Source: a virus
Strand: one strand, 5' to 3'
IMG/VR virus record: IMGVR_UViG_3300023223_000203
Location: 1 to 28,638 of that record
Length of the DNA stretch: 28,638 bases
A program made the position numbers and the translations under genes. Below are positions 7,782 through 15,250 of the stretch, piece after piece. The stretch's first letter is position 1. Every line of letters starts with the position of its first letter. The notes under the pieces are model-generated. The model searched no databases and was not told where the DNA came from. It saw only the letters and a list, made by a program, of their open reading frames with translations.

Positions 7782-8003
7782 TCACTTTAGGCCAATCTGC
7801 TTAGCTATAATCTCTGCTATTTCTTCCTCGCTATCGGCGTTAAATATAGTCGCTTGCCATTCCTCCCCAGCCCTTACCAGGCACTGGCATACATTAATAC
7901 ATGCTCGTGTAGGTGGTTCGCCGCCAGGATCAGCAGGATCTACCGTGAACTTCACCAGCAGGTCTTCGTCGTTGTATTCGATTCTTACTTTTTCGTGGTG
8001 CAT
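7782..8003 (-). CDS. Hypothetical protein (73 aa)
   Basis: 73 acidic residues with a GGGGAG ribosome site 6 bp before the ATG. It begins MHHEKVRIEYNDEDLLVKF and ends in an amphipathic helix, SEEEIAEIIAKQIG. Two internal cysteines flank NV. No family recognised. It is the last gene before promoter block A. Confidence 0.65.
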   Translation of the reverse strand: MHHEKVRIEYNDEDLLVKFTVDPADPGGEPPTRACINVCQCLVRAGEEWQATIFNADSEEEIAEIIAKQIGLK

Positions 8004-8035
8004 GTTAACTCCCCTTATTCCTTGTTATGCAAGTT

Positions 8036-8311
8036 TTAAACTTGCACCGTGCATCCGTAAATGTACAAGTCACCGCCACTAGGGTCGCCCTCATTCTCTC
8101 TAGTCAGGTATCCGCCTTTTCGTAGGCGCTCCAGCTTGCCGTTTGCATTCTGCACGCTCACGTTCATTTCACCCGCAACCCAGCAGCTTGTAACGCCCTT
8201 ACCGCCTATCTTCCTAAGTAATGCGATCTGGCTACCGTTCAACAGCAAGGCCCTAATATCCTCACCTTTCCCGCGTAGCACCTGCATTCGTATAGTGTTG
8301 GCTATCTTCAT
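8036..8311 (-). CDS. Winged-helix DNA-binding protein (91 aa)
   Basis: From the ATG at 8311 the protein reads MKIANTIRMQVLRGKG and then a winged-helix core: IALLRKIGGKGVTSCWVAGE, MNVSVQNANGKLERLRKGGY, then LTRENEGD with a GGDLYIYGC wing. This resembles MarR/GntR-like helices in small phage regulators. A longer start exists upstream but has no ribosome site; the one used is also weak. Likely a regulator in the early operon. Confidence 0.65.
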   Translation of the reverse strand: MKIANTIRMQVLRGKGEDIRALLLNGSQIALLRKIGGKGVTSCWVAGEMNVSVQNANGKLERLRKGGYLTRENEGDPSGGDLYIYGCTVQV

Positions 8312-8382
8312 AATCAATCCCGTTCGTTTACACATACCAAGTAGCTGCACTGGGATTTAGCCCGCGAGCAAGGCGGTATCAA

Positions 8383-9057
8383 TCAAGAAAATGTCAGTCG
8401 CCTATGAATCAAGCGCACGGCTTCCACGTCATAGCGGTTATATTCCGCCACCTCGTCAACCTTGCCCGCCTTCACATAATCCCAGACCTTTGACCCGTCA
8501 ATGCCATCAGGCTTCTGTGGCAAGCCTAGGATGCTACACAGATTATCTTGGCTGATACGCTCACGAAACCCGGCCCAAGCCTGCATAGTGTCGAAGTAGT
8601 CGCTACCATGACGGCCATCAAAGGGAAGCTTAAATGGTGGCTTAACGCCCAGGACGATAGCGCGGCGATACAAGAAGCCCAGATCAAATGGCACGTTGTG
8701 GCCAATGAAGTACGGCGGTCGGCCGGCCAGGCGAACATCTAGCTCGGCAAAGAACCTGGCAAGTAGCGAGGCCTCTGACTCTCCAAGTTGTCGATGCAGA
8801 GATTCAACCTCATCGTCTTCGTCAGCGTAACTAATACTAATCAGCTCACCACGACCACCATCAAACGAGGTTTTGCGGTACTTGTCCTCGATAGCCGCTA
8901 ACTTGTCGCCTGCATATTTACCTTCACCATTATGCCAAGCGTGTACGGTTTCCTGCTTCTTCATTGCGGTAGGGGCTTTGATAGTCGCAGCGATAGCGGC
9001 TTTTGCTTCGGCTTCTGGCTGAGTGGGGATTGTTTCGACGTCAATGTATACGAACAT
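8383..9057 (-). CDS. 3'-5' exonuclease, DEDDy type (PolB exo2-like)
   Basis: 224 residues with the complete DEDDy set: Exo I YIDVETIP (D6, E8), Exo II IGHNVPFDLGFL (D125), and Exo III YNRYDVEAV (Y206, D210), plus YFDTMQ at D156. It resembles the stand-alone predicted exonucleases related to the proofreading domain of B-family polymerases; no polymerase domain is attached. The ATG overlaps the stop of the annealing-protein gene (TAATG). The pairing suggests an exonuclease plus annealing recombination module. Confidence 0.85.
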   Translation of the reverse strand: MFVYIDVETIPTQPEAEAKAAIAATIKAPTAMKKQETVHAWHNGEGKYAGDKLAAIEDKYRKTSFDGGRGELISISYADEDDEVESLHRQLGESEASLLARFFAELDVRLAGRPPYFIGHNVPFDLGFLYRRAIVLGVKPPFKLPFDGRHGSDYFDTMQAWAGFRERISQDNLCSILGLPQKPDGIDGSKVWDYVKAGKVDEVAEYNRYDVEAVRLIHRRLTFS

Positions 9058-9662
9058 TATTCAGCTTCCTTGTGTGCGTTATCTGCCTTCTTCTTCTCAA
9101 GCATTTCGATTGCCATCTTGGCAGACCAGTCCGCCAGATTCTCCAGCCCAACTACTTGATATCCAGCCTTGGCAGATAGGGCTTGGTAGAACTTGGCTTC
9201 ATCTGTTCCGGTGGTAGACAGCAAATCAAGAATGGCCTTGCGCTGATCCTGTGTGGCTGGCTCAGGCTCTGGCTGCGGTGGCAAATCCTCACCGGCATAG
9301 ATATACAAACCCAAACCATGCAGCGCTATCGCCTTAACCAAGCACCGTTGAATGCTGGTGTTAACCTCAAACGAGGACGGCGTAGAGATTGGCGCATTCT
9401 TATGGTTCAGGATTGGGTGGATCTGTGTACGCTCAATTCCTTCTACAGTTACCCCTACCTCTACAAAGACACCATGGGGTGTAGTCATAACAGGCGACCC
9501 CTCGAACCGCTTAACGTCCCACGTAGAGGTAGGGTAGACTTTTAGCAGCGTGCTAATAGCCCAAGTCCACGATAGATAGCTGAACTTGTCCTTAGTCTCA
9601 ACATGCGCACTACAGTCAATATGAGACAGCACCGCAAACGAACTTTCTACCTTATCACTCAT
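9057..9662 (-). CDS. Single-strand annealing protein, DUF1071/Sak type
   Basis: 201 residues. SYLSWTWAISTLLKVYP, VFVEVGVTVEGIERTQIHPI and VNTSIQRCLVKAIALHGLGL are signature blocks of the DUF1071 (Sak) family of Rad52-like annealing proteins. A Pro/Glu linker and a helical C-terminal region follow. It would anneal complementary ssDNA during phage recombination and replication, working with the exonuclease, NinB and SSB encoded downstream. Confidence 0.85.
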   Translation of the reverse strand: MSDKVESSFAVLSHIDCSAHVETKDKFSYLSWTWAISTLLKVYPTSTWDVKRFEGSPVMTTPHGVFVEVGVTVEGIERTQIHPILNHKNAPISTPSSFEVNTSIQRCLVKAIALHGLGLYIYAGEDLPPQPEPEPATQDQRKAILDLLSTTGTDEAKFYQALSAKAGYQVVGLENLADWSAKMAIEMLEKKKADNAHKEAE

Positions 9663-9844
9663 GCCCCGCCCCTCATCTCTTCCAGTTCACGCTTCAGCTC
9701 ATCATGCTGCAACCGTGCTAACTCAATATTAAAATCCATATGGTGAACGCTGTAGTTGTTAAAGGGGTTTGACTCCATGCCAAGCCCATCCTTAAAGCTA
9801 CGCATCGCCGCTTCCTTTGCCGTTACCGTCACTTGGTCAATCAT
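9659..9844 (-). CDS. Small hypothetical protein, first gene of leftward early operon (61 aa)
   Basis: The ATG at 9844 follows the GGGAGAG leader of the leftward promoter. The protein is helical (MIDQVTVTAKEAAMRSFKDG to HDELKRELEEMRGGA) with a possible C-terminal coiled coil. Its stop overlaps the annealing-protein start as ATGA. A slightly longer start would begin inside the leader and is less likely. Function unknown. Confidence 0.65.
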   Translation of the reverse strand: MIDQVTVTAKEAAMRSFKDGLGMESNPFNNYSVHHMDFNIELARLQHDELKRELEEMRGGA

Positions 9845-9848
9845 GCTT

Positions 9849-9899
9849 CTCTCCCGTTTCGACAACTGAACTATAGCCCATTGGTAGATATCGTGTCAA
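9849..9899 (-). promoter_or_regulatory. Leftward early promoter (block B)
   Basis: Minus strand: TTGACA (9899-9894), 18-bp spacer, TATAGT (9875-9870), then a leader ending in AAACGGGAGAG. This is the best -35 among the repeated blocks. Unlike the other copies, it has no GTAACNNGTTAC palindrome in the spacer. Confidence 0.75.
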
Positions 9900-9912
9900 C
9901 GCCGTTTCGATG

Positions 9913-9941
9913 TTGACCTAGGTTTTTTTGTGAGCTAGTAT
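9913..9941 (+). promoter_or_regulatory. Rightward early promoter
   Basis: TTGACC, 17-bp spacer, TAGTAT, about 30 bp before the ribbon-helix-helix gene. Its -35 is only 13 bp from that of the leftward promoter, so the two promoters are back to back and probably compete. Confidence 0.55.
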
Positions 9942-9971
9942 TAATCCAAATCAACCAACAAAGAGATTCGC

Positions 9972-10115
9972 ATGAAGCAGAAATTACTCGCACCAATACG
10001 AACGACCGAGGCACAGCGTAAGTGGCTAGAAGAGGAAGCCGCTAGAACTGGTAACAGCTTTGCAGCCATCGTTCGTGGATTGATTCAGGCAAACATTAAG
10101 AAGGGGGCTAAATAG
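9972..10115 (+). CDS. Ribbon-helix-helix (Arc/CopG-like) regulator (47 aa)
   Basis: 47 residues: a short N-terminal strand (LLAPIRTT), helix A (EAQRKWLEEEAARTG), a turn (NS), and helix B (FAAIVRGLIQANIKK). That is the minimal Arc/CopG/ParD fold, which binds palindromic operators as dimers. It is the first gene of the rightward early unit, next to the divergent promoters, where a phage control gene would be expected. It is a candidate, by inference only, to bind the GTAACNNGTTAC sites. The next gene starts 1 bp after its stop. Confidence 0.7.
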   Translation: MKQKLLAPIRTTEAQRKWLEEEAARTGNSFAAIVRGLIQANIKKGAK

Positions 10116-10116
10116 C

Positions 10117-10497
10117 ATGCGGGAGATTAAGTTTCGGGCTTGGCATAAAAAATTGCTAGCTATGGGCACCTTTTCAGAAGAAGACCCTGGCGAGTACGAG
10201 TGGGTTCGCGAAGGGATCTTGCGGTGCTCTCAGTATAGCCTGCAAGAGTGTATAGACTCCGAGTTCATAGAATTAATGCAATACACCTGCCTCAATGATG
10301 GGCGGGGAGTGGAGATCTACGAGGGGGATATCTTGGCGATAGAAGGGCTTGGCACTTGCAAGGTTATTATCTGCCCTCACTATGGCGTGTGTGTCATAAA
10401 TCGCCACCTTCACGCAGCGCCGCTGATTGATTCGACGGCGGAGAATGACACGTTCAAAGTAATCGGTAATATTTACGAATGCCCTGAGCTTTTGTAG
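10117..10497 (+). CDS. YopX family protein
   Basis: 126 residues with the YopX hallmarks: REIKFRAWHK at the N-terminus, MQYTCLNDGRGVEIYEGDIL in the middle and FKVIGNIYECPELL at the end. YopX proteins are widespread in phages and form a beta-rich oligomer; their function is unknown. It is co-transcribed with the ribbon-helix-helix gene. Confidence 0.85.
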   Translation: MREIKFRAWHKKLLAMGTFSEEDPGEYEWVREGILRCSQYSLQECIDSEFIELMQYTCLNDGRGVEIYEGDILAIEGLGTCKVIICPHYGVCVINRHLHAAPLIDSTAENDTFKVIGNIYECPELL

Positions 10498-10509
10498 CAG
10501 GCAATAAAA

Positions 10510-10527
10510 AGCCCCAATTAAGGGGCT
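10510..10527. terminator. Terminator hairpin
   Basis: AGCCCC-aattaa-GGGGCT is a perfect 6-bp stem just after the YopX gene. The T run (TTTTATTG) lies on the minus strand, so it is best placed to stop leftward transcription; on the plus strand it would be weak. Confidence 0.55.
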
Positions 10528-10582
10528 AGTGCTGACGGGAGAGAAAGCCCGTTAACAATAACATTATAGCGGAGAGAGTCAA

Positions 10583-10867
10583 ATGGATCGTAAAGAAGCA
10601 GCACAATGGGCAGAGATATACCAGGCTTATGCGGATGGGAAGAAAATACAGGGCGTTAATCTGAATGGAGAATGGGCTGATCTTAGTGAGCCCCTGTATT
10701 TCTCTGCGCCACTGGCAAAGTACCGCATCAAGCCAGAGCCTAAAGTGATTTGGGTTAATGAGTTTAATGGTGATCCTGTAGCTTTTTCTTCTGAGGATGA
10801 AGCGCGCAATTTTAAAACTGTGAGCTATGACCGCACAGCCGTCAAATACATAGAAGCCCTAGACTAA
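10583..10867 (+). CDS. Hypothetical phage protein (94 aa)
   Basis: A GGAGAGAG ribosome site precedes the ATG. The N-terminal part (WAEIYQAYADGKKIQG, then WADLSEPLYFSAPLAKYRIK) is a pattern seen in many small phage proteins, with a beta-rich C-terminal part. No function known. Confidence 0.7.
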   Translation: MDRKEAAQWAEIYQAYADGKKIQGVNLNGEWADLSEPLYFSAPLAKYRIKPEPKVIWVNEFNGDPVAFSSEDEARNFKTVSYDRTAVKYIEALD

Positions 10868-10925
10868 TGCTGTTTTGGCTAGGCGTTAGTTTTTCATTTG
10901 ATATTTAACTGAGGGGTATAGGATT

Positions 10926-11309
10926 ATGAGTAATCTTGAAGATAAAGCAGTTGATTTGCTGGATAAGCTAGAAACCCTGGCTGAGAAGTATACGCCAGAG
11001 ACTATTGATGCGGCACTCGCTGCCGTATCAGTGAGCGGTATTGGGGATATACTTTTTGGCGTTTTCGGCCTGGTAGGAATAGCCGTGGCATCAAAGCCAA
11101 TTCGAAAGCTTATTAACTACATGCACCAAAAGGATAAGGATGAGCCTTACGAGCTGTGGGATCTTGGCCTATGCCCCACCTGGGCGACATATTCCCTCGT
11201 TACTCTGCCCCTCTCGATTGCCGCAATTTGCAATCTCTTGGATATCTGGAATTGGGTGGCTATATTCCAGCCGAAATTGGCGCTAGCTCACCAGATTATG
11301 GGGCTGTAA
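10926..11309 (+). CDS. Membrane protein, two helices (127 aa)
   Basis: An amphipathic N-terminus (DLLDKLETLAEKYTPETIDA) is followed by two hydrophobic helices, at about residues 38-55 (IGDILFGVFGLVGIAVA) and 84-104 (TYSLVTLPLSIAAICNLLDI). A GAGGGG ribosome site precedes the ATG, and a strong hairpin follows 7 bp after the stop. It could be a holin-like or superinfection protein, but the sequence does not decide. Confidence 0.65.
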   Translation: MSNLEDKAVDLLDKLETLAEKYTPETIDAALAAVSVSGIGDILFGVFGLVGIAVASKPIRKLINYMHQKDKDEPYELWDLGLCPTWATYSLVTLPLSIAAICNLLDIWNWVAIFQPKLALAHQIMGL

Positions 11310-11315
11310 AGAAAA

Positions 11316-11347
11316 ACGCCCCCTTGATCCGAGGAAGAAGGGGGCGT
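11316..11347. terminator. Strong terminator hairpin
   Basis: A perfect 10-bp stem (ACGCCCCCTT with AAGGGGGCGT) and a 12-base loop, beginning 7 bp after the stop of the two-helix membrane protein. The clean T run (GTTTTTC) is on the minus strand; the plus-strand side is AT-rich. Probably bidirectional. Confidence 0.7.
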
Positions 11348-11864
11348 AATATACAGATATTGCCGGTCGGTGTTGAAGCACCTTCTAGTAAACAGTTAAG
11401 TGGAACGGTTCACTAATATCCAGCGATGGATAGATTATACCGAATCCCCCTGATGTTTACCATTATCACCACCGCCCGCAATCCAGTACGTTTAATTGCA
11501 ACTGTTCACACTGGTTAAAACGGAACAAGCGGCAACACCCAATAACTACAACAGGCACATTTGCCAATTGATTGATCGCCGCACCAGTTGGTGGCCCGAA
11601 AGGGAGCCAGCAAAGCCCGCTTCCCTCAACGATAAGCGGCGTGGATTAGATGGGGTGTGGACACCGGAGCTTACTCAAGGCGTAGATGGTGGGCATAAAC
11701 AGGATAGCAATGACTAAACAGTTTGCCGCTTTAAGGCTTAGGCGTCCGGTAAGACGAAAAACTATATCCTGATAAGAGCGATTGGTTAAGAACAAGAGCA
11801 CAAGCCAGTGTAGGGGTAGGTCAGAACTACCCATCTAATGACCCATATTGCCTGGAGAAAGTAA
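11348..11864. other. Region of about 520 bp without a convincing gene
   Basis: Frames are short or have implausible composition. One 20-codon ORF at 11711 (MTKQFAALRLRRPVRRKTIS) has a weak AGGATAG ribosome site. Small hairpins are visible (GGTG/CACC near 11366-11380, GGTAG/CTACC near 11815-11832). It might hold a small RNA, a replication origin or decayed genes. I see no tRNA. Confidence 0.45.
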
Positions 11865-12059
11865 ATGGAATGCCCAAGAGGTTCAGCAACAACCGAAAGC
11901 AGTCACGAAATCAAGACGATTGCAGGAGCATTGGAATGGATTGCAGAGCCCAAGATTAGCGACTTGCCATTAACGATACACCAACAAACGGCACAAAATG
12001 GACGCGTACAGATTCAGGTTAGGGCTAACGATGGCCGGTTGATCGAAAAGCGCGGCTAA
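11865..12059 (+). CDS. Hypothetical protein (64 aa)
   Basis: A GGAGAAAG ribosome site lies before the ATG. The C-terminal two thirds (LEWIAEPKISDLPLTIHQ, then RVQIQVRANDGRLIEKRG) look like a small folded domain with strands. No family recognised. Confidence 0.55.
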   Translation: MECPRGSATTESSHEIKTIAGALEWIAEPKISDLPLTIHQQTAQNGRVQIQVRANDGRLIEKRG

Positions 12060-12092
12060 TGACCACTATTGTCTAAATAAAGGAGAGGAATG

Positions 12093-12269
12093 ATGAGTAA
12101 GGAAGAACAGAAGGCGCTACTAATGTCCGCCGCAAGCGAATTATCTTCGGCACTGGATGAGCTCAACACCATCCTGGAAGACGGAATCAGCTCTATAGAT
12201 GAGACTCAGCCAGATTACCACGACTACCAAACGTGCCATGAGCTAATGCTGCTGGCTAATCAGCTATAA
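12093..12269 (+). CDS. Small acidic helical protein (58 aa)
   Basis: A small ORF with an excellent AGGAGAGG ribosome site. Two ATGs stand in a row; the second (12093) has better spacing. It begins MSKEEQKALLMSAASELSSA, continues helical and ends MLLANQL. Acidic and probably all-alpha; no motif recognised. Confidence 0.7.
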   Translation: MSKEEQKALLMSAASELSSALDELNTILEDGISSIDETQPDYHDYQTCHELMLLANQL

Positions 12270-12301
12270 CCCCACTAAAGGGCCAATAAGGGAGAGAGAA
12301 G

Positions 12302-12697
12302 ATGAATGATTGGATAGAGTGGGTTAGCTGGGCTTACCCGGTGCCTAATGCTGCGGTCGTTGACGTTAAGTTTAGAGATGGGAGCGTTGACGAATGCCGT
12401 CCTGCAGGGGAGTTTTCATGGCGCATAGATCCAAGCAAAGCGCCTAACGGGTTTGACATCATAGCCTACCGCCTACACAAGCCAGAGCCTAAGTATGGGG
12501 AGTGGATTAGTGCGGAGGATGCTTTGCCGGACGACGTGTCAGGATATCGGGTTCTAGTTACCGCTAACGACATTGTTTCTGAGTGGATTCAAGTCCTTAA
12601 TTATAACGGAACAGACTGGGTTCACAATGGCGGCGAGGTGTTCCCGCCGATAGTAACCCACTGGACTCCACTTCCACCAAAGCCCAATAGCAACTAA
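12302..12697 (+). CDS. DUF551-containing protein (131 aa)
   Basis: The N-terminal half (WAYPVPNAAVVDVKFRDGS to FDIIAYRLHKPEPK) is a module common in phage proteins. The C-terminal half is DUF551 (WISAEDALPDDVSGYRVLV to FPPIVTHWTPLPPKP). The second half resembles the leftward-strand DUF551 protein at 4692-4898, including ANDI..EW and FPPIVTHW. Ribosome site GGGAGAGAG. Function unknown. Confidence 0.8.
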   Translation: MNDWIEWVSWAYPVPNAAVVDVKFRDGSVDECRPAGEFSWRIDPSKAPNGFDIIAYRLHKPEPKYGEWISAEDALPDDVSGYRVLVTANDIVSEWIQVLNYNGTDWVHNGGEVFPPIVTHWTPLPPKPNSN

Positions 12698-12712
12698 TTA
12701 AGGGGATAGATT

Positions 12713-13018
12713 ATGGATCAACTAAAACCAAAGGTATGCCAAATCGTTAGGCCAGCCCCATATTTCTGTATAGAGTTTGGGTGCAGCAACAGAGCCTTTT
12801 ATTCAGTTCGAGCCGATCTGTACGTGATAGCCGAGGAAGCTGGGATAGAGCTGGGTGATGGGTATATGTCGGAGGAGTGTGATTATGAGGGGGATCTGGA
12901 GCGGATCATCATATATAACGGGGACAGAGAGAAAGTGCTTATTGATGCGGTCCTAAAGCATTACGGTATTCATGACTGCGACGTGCCAAAGGGGCATTCT
13001 GTAATATTGTCCATTTAG
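12713..13018 (+). CDS. Hypothetical protein (101 aa)
   Basis: A GGGGATAG ribosome site precedes the ATG. The protein is acidic with several cysteines and a central EECDYEGDLERIIIYNGD stretch. No domain recognised. It lies 21 bp before the helicase gene and is probably co-transcribed with it. Confidence 0.6.
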   Translation: MDQLKPKVCQIVRPAPYFCIEFGCSNRAFYSVRADLYVIAEEAGIELGDGYMSEECDYEGDLERIIIYNGDREKVLIDAVLKHYGIHDCDVPKGHSVILSI

Positions 13019-13039
13019 CGCAAAAAGGGAGAGGGAGAG

Positions 13040-14542
13040 ATGCAGTTACGAGAGCACCAAGACTTAGCCATAAATATGATATCTGATTCAATCCGGCGCG
13101 GGCTTAAACGGCCCGTGGTGGGGGCGGCTACTTCGTTTGGCAAAACTATTCTAGCGGCTGAGCTGATGAAACGCTGCCAGGATAAGGGGAAGCGGGGAAT
13201 CTTCATCTGTGACCGGGTGCAACTAACCAATCAGACGATTGAGAAGTTCGAAGCATTCGGCATTAATTTTGGGGTTATCCAGGCTAAGCACGACTTATCG
13301 AACAGTAACGCGCCCATTCAGATAGCCACGGCCCAGTCATTGCAGGCCAGACAAAAAGCAGGGCGACCGCTACCTGTATTTGATATGGCCATTATCGACG
13401 AATGCTCTACCGTCTATCCGATTCACAAGGTAATTGCTGAGACCTACAACAACATTCCAATTATTGGGCTAGACGCTACCCCGTACAGTAAGGGGTTAGG
13501 GTTAATGTATAACAATCTTCTAGTACCAATCACCCCCAGAGAGCTGCTAGCGCAAGGATATCTGGCACCAGTACGCTATTACGGAGGGGCTCACGTAGAC
13601 CTCTCCAAAGTACGCTCCACTGACGCTAACACTTACAGCGCTCAAGACCTGGAAGCGGCCACAGACGGCGATAAGGAGCGGCTAACAGGGGCTATTATCG
13701 AGAACTGGAAGAAGTGGGGTGCAGGTCGTCAAACCATCGCATTCAGCCCCAGTCAGAACCACAGCAAATACCTTGTTGAGTTGCTGCGAGAGTCGGGTAT
13801 ATCGGCTGAGCATATCGATTGTTACACCGAAGAAGACGAGCGGCAGATGATGTTTAAGGCGCACAATGCTGGTGAATTTATGGTGCTTTCGTGCTCTCGA
13901 CTGCTGAATACGGGATACGACGCCCCCACAGTGAGCTGTATTATCGATTGCTTCCCGGTGAAGTCGGTTAGGACTTTTGTGCAGCGTGTAGGCCGTGGAA
14001 TGCGCACTACAGAAGGCAAGCAAGATTGCGTGTATTTGGATCACGCAAACAATATAGAGCGCTTCGGCAGAGCCGAGGACATCGTACCCACTGAATTACA
14101 CGACGGCACCAAGCCGCACAAAGAGGAAGACCTAACCAACCAGAAGGATAAGAAGGAATCTAAGTCCAGGGAATGCCCGCAATGCTTCCAATCTATGTGC
14201 GGTATGAGCTGCCAGGCTTGCGGGTATTCTGTGCCAGTATCGGAGCGCATGGAGACTGACGGATCTATGCTGCAGGAGATCACCACAGGAACCACGGCTA
14301 ACAAGAAGGATAGCCTAGACGATAAAGCCCTATTCTTCTCCGAGGCAACAGCATACGCAGAGGATAAAAAGTACAAATCCGGCTGGGCTTATATGCAGTA
14401 CCGGGAGAAATACGGCGTTAATCCCACTATGCAGGCTGATTTTGTACCAGCGGGCAAGATGATTAAGGGCTGGGTGAAGCACAAAAACATTAAGCGCTGG
14501 GCTGGCAATAAGAAACTAGCGACACTGAAGGCGGCGGTATGA
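13040..14542 (+). CDS. Superfamily 2 DNA helicase (RadD-like)
   Basis: 500 residues with the full SF2 set: N-terminal LREHQDLAINMI; Walker A GAATSFGKT (residues 28-36); motif II DECS (120-123); motif III LDATP (144-148); and motif VI QRVGRGMRT (from 315). A four-cysteine zinc knuckle (CPQC, then CQACGY) lies at about 379-395. The layout resembles RadD-type helicases encoded by phages with a partner primase. It probably unwinds DNA in replication or recombination. Ribosome site GAGGGAGAG. Its stop overlaps the primase-domain start (ATGA). Confidence 0.85.
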   Translation: MQLREHQDLAINMISDSIRRGLKRPVVGAATSFGKTILAAELMKRCQDKGKRGIFICDRVQLTNQTIEKFEAFGINFGVIQAKHDLSNSNAPIQIATAQSLQARQKAGRPLPVFDMAIIDECSTVYPIHKVIAETYNNIPIIGLDATPYSKGLGLMYNNLLVPITPRELLAQGYLAPVRYYGGAHVDLSKVRSTDANTYSAQDLEAATDGDKERLTGAIIENWKKWGAGRQTIAFSPSQNHSKYLVELLRESGISAEHIDCYTEEDERQMMFKAHNAGEFMVLSCSRLLNTGYDAPTVSCIIDCFPVKSVRTFVQRVGRGMRTTEGKQDCVYLDHANNIERFGRAEDIVPTELHDGTKPHKEEDLTNQKDKKESKSRECPQCFQSMCGMSCQACGYSVPVSERMETDGSMLQEITTGTTANKKDSLDDKALFFSEATAYAEDKKYKSGWAYMQYREKYGVNPTMQADFVPAGKMIKGWVKHKNIKRWAGNKKLATLKAAV

Positions 14543-14943
14543 ATCAATTATTAGCAGCGTTAGGCGATGACATTAAGCCAGCAGGGCGGGACAAGTGGAC
14601 TGCCCGGTGCCCGGTGCACGGTGACAAGGATTTCGCTATGTCGATTAAGCAGGAGGCAGACAGCTCTATAAAGGCCTATTGCTTCGCCTGTGGCGCTAAC
14701 GGGCTGCACCTATACAAGCACCTGCAGCTAGACCTATCGGAACTATTCGGCGGGCGTGAAATGGAGCGGCAAGCAGTACCGCCTGCAATACTGGCCCAGT
14801 ACAAAGAGGACCGGGTTGTTTGCCAGATTTACGACAACGACAAAGCCAAGGGTCGCACTCATTCATACAAGGATGAGATGCGGTACAAGCTGGGAAAAGC
14901 GAGGATGCGAGGAATAGAGAATAAATGGCCTAATATGACCTAG
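14539..14943 (+). CDS. Primase-type CHC2 zinc-finger protein, no polymerase domain (134 aa)
   Basis: The first 60 residues carry a CHC2-type zinc site (WTARCPVHGDKD, then YCFACGANGLHLY), as in the N-terminus of DnaG and phage primases. The protein ends at 134 residues, without the TOPRIM catalytic domain, and no such domain follows downstream. The C-terminal part (YKEDRVVCQIYDND to KWPNMT) is basic. It overlaps the helicase gene by 4 bp. It may recognise priming sites for a host or other primase, or be a truncated primase. Confidence 0.75.
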   Translation: MNQLLAALGDDIKPAGRDKWTARCPVHGDKDFAMSIKQEADSSIKAYCFACGANGLHLYKHLQLDLSELFGGREMERQAVPPAILAQYKEDRVVCQIYDNDKAKGRTHSYKDEMRYKLGKARMRGIENKWPNMT

Positions 14944-14990
14944 ACGGGTAACATGTTACTAGCTATAGTTCAGTTATCCAAACGGGAGAG
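14941..14990 (+). promoter_or_regulatory. Repeated promoter-leader block C with GTAACATGTTAC site
   Basis: Possible -35 TAGACG (14941-14946), perfect palindrome GTAACATGTTAC (14948-14959), 4 bp, TATAGT -10 (14964-14969), then a leader ending AAACGGGAGAG just before the ATG at 14996. From the -10 to GAGAG it differs from block B at only two of 27 positions. Confidence 0.65.
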
Positions 14991-14995
14991 CGGAA

Positions 14996-15250
14996 ATGAA
15001 TAACGTTAATCAGGAAGTAGAAAGAAAGCTAAATACAGCGGCTGCATTTCTAGTCTCGGCAGTATTAATGACTCTTACCGTATGGGCCGGTACTGAGATA
15101 GGCAAGGACAGCTGTTCGATAGCCGCCCTGAGAATGAGCGTGAACACGAAATACACAGTGCCAGGACTATGCCAGGTGGAGTACAAGCCGGGCAAATGGG
15201 TAAGCCTTTCGACGTACAAATCATTCTATGAAGCGGGGATGGTAAAATGA
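14996..15250 (+). CDS. Small membrane protein (84 aa)
   Basis: One hydrophobic helix, residues about 14-33 (AAAFLVSAVLMTLTVWAG), after a charged N-terminus. The rest has two cysteines and a YKPGKWVSLSTYKSFYEAGM tail and is probably extracytoplasmic. It has its own promoter (block C) and GGGAGAG ribosome site. The stop overlaps the next start (ATGA). Function unknown. Confidence 0.7.
   Translation: MNNVNQEVERKLNTAAAFLVSAVLMTLTVWAGTEIGKDSCSIAALRMSVNTKYTVPGLCQVEYKPGKWVSLSTYKSFYEAGMVK

Noticed and set aside
11496-11717. ORF of 73 codons starting with TTG
   Set aside because: No ribosome site, irregular composition and no domain; treated as part of the non-coding stretch.
11340-11860. Possible tRNA gene in the gene-free stretch
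   Set aside because: No T-arm consensus GTTCGANTC and no cloverleaf could be built.
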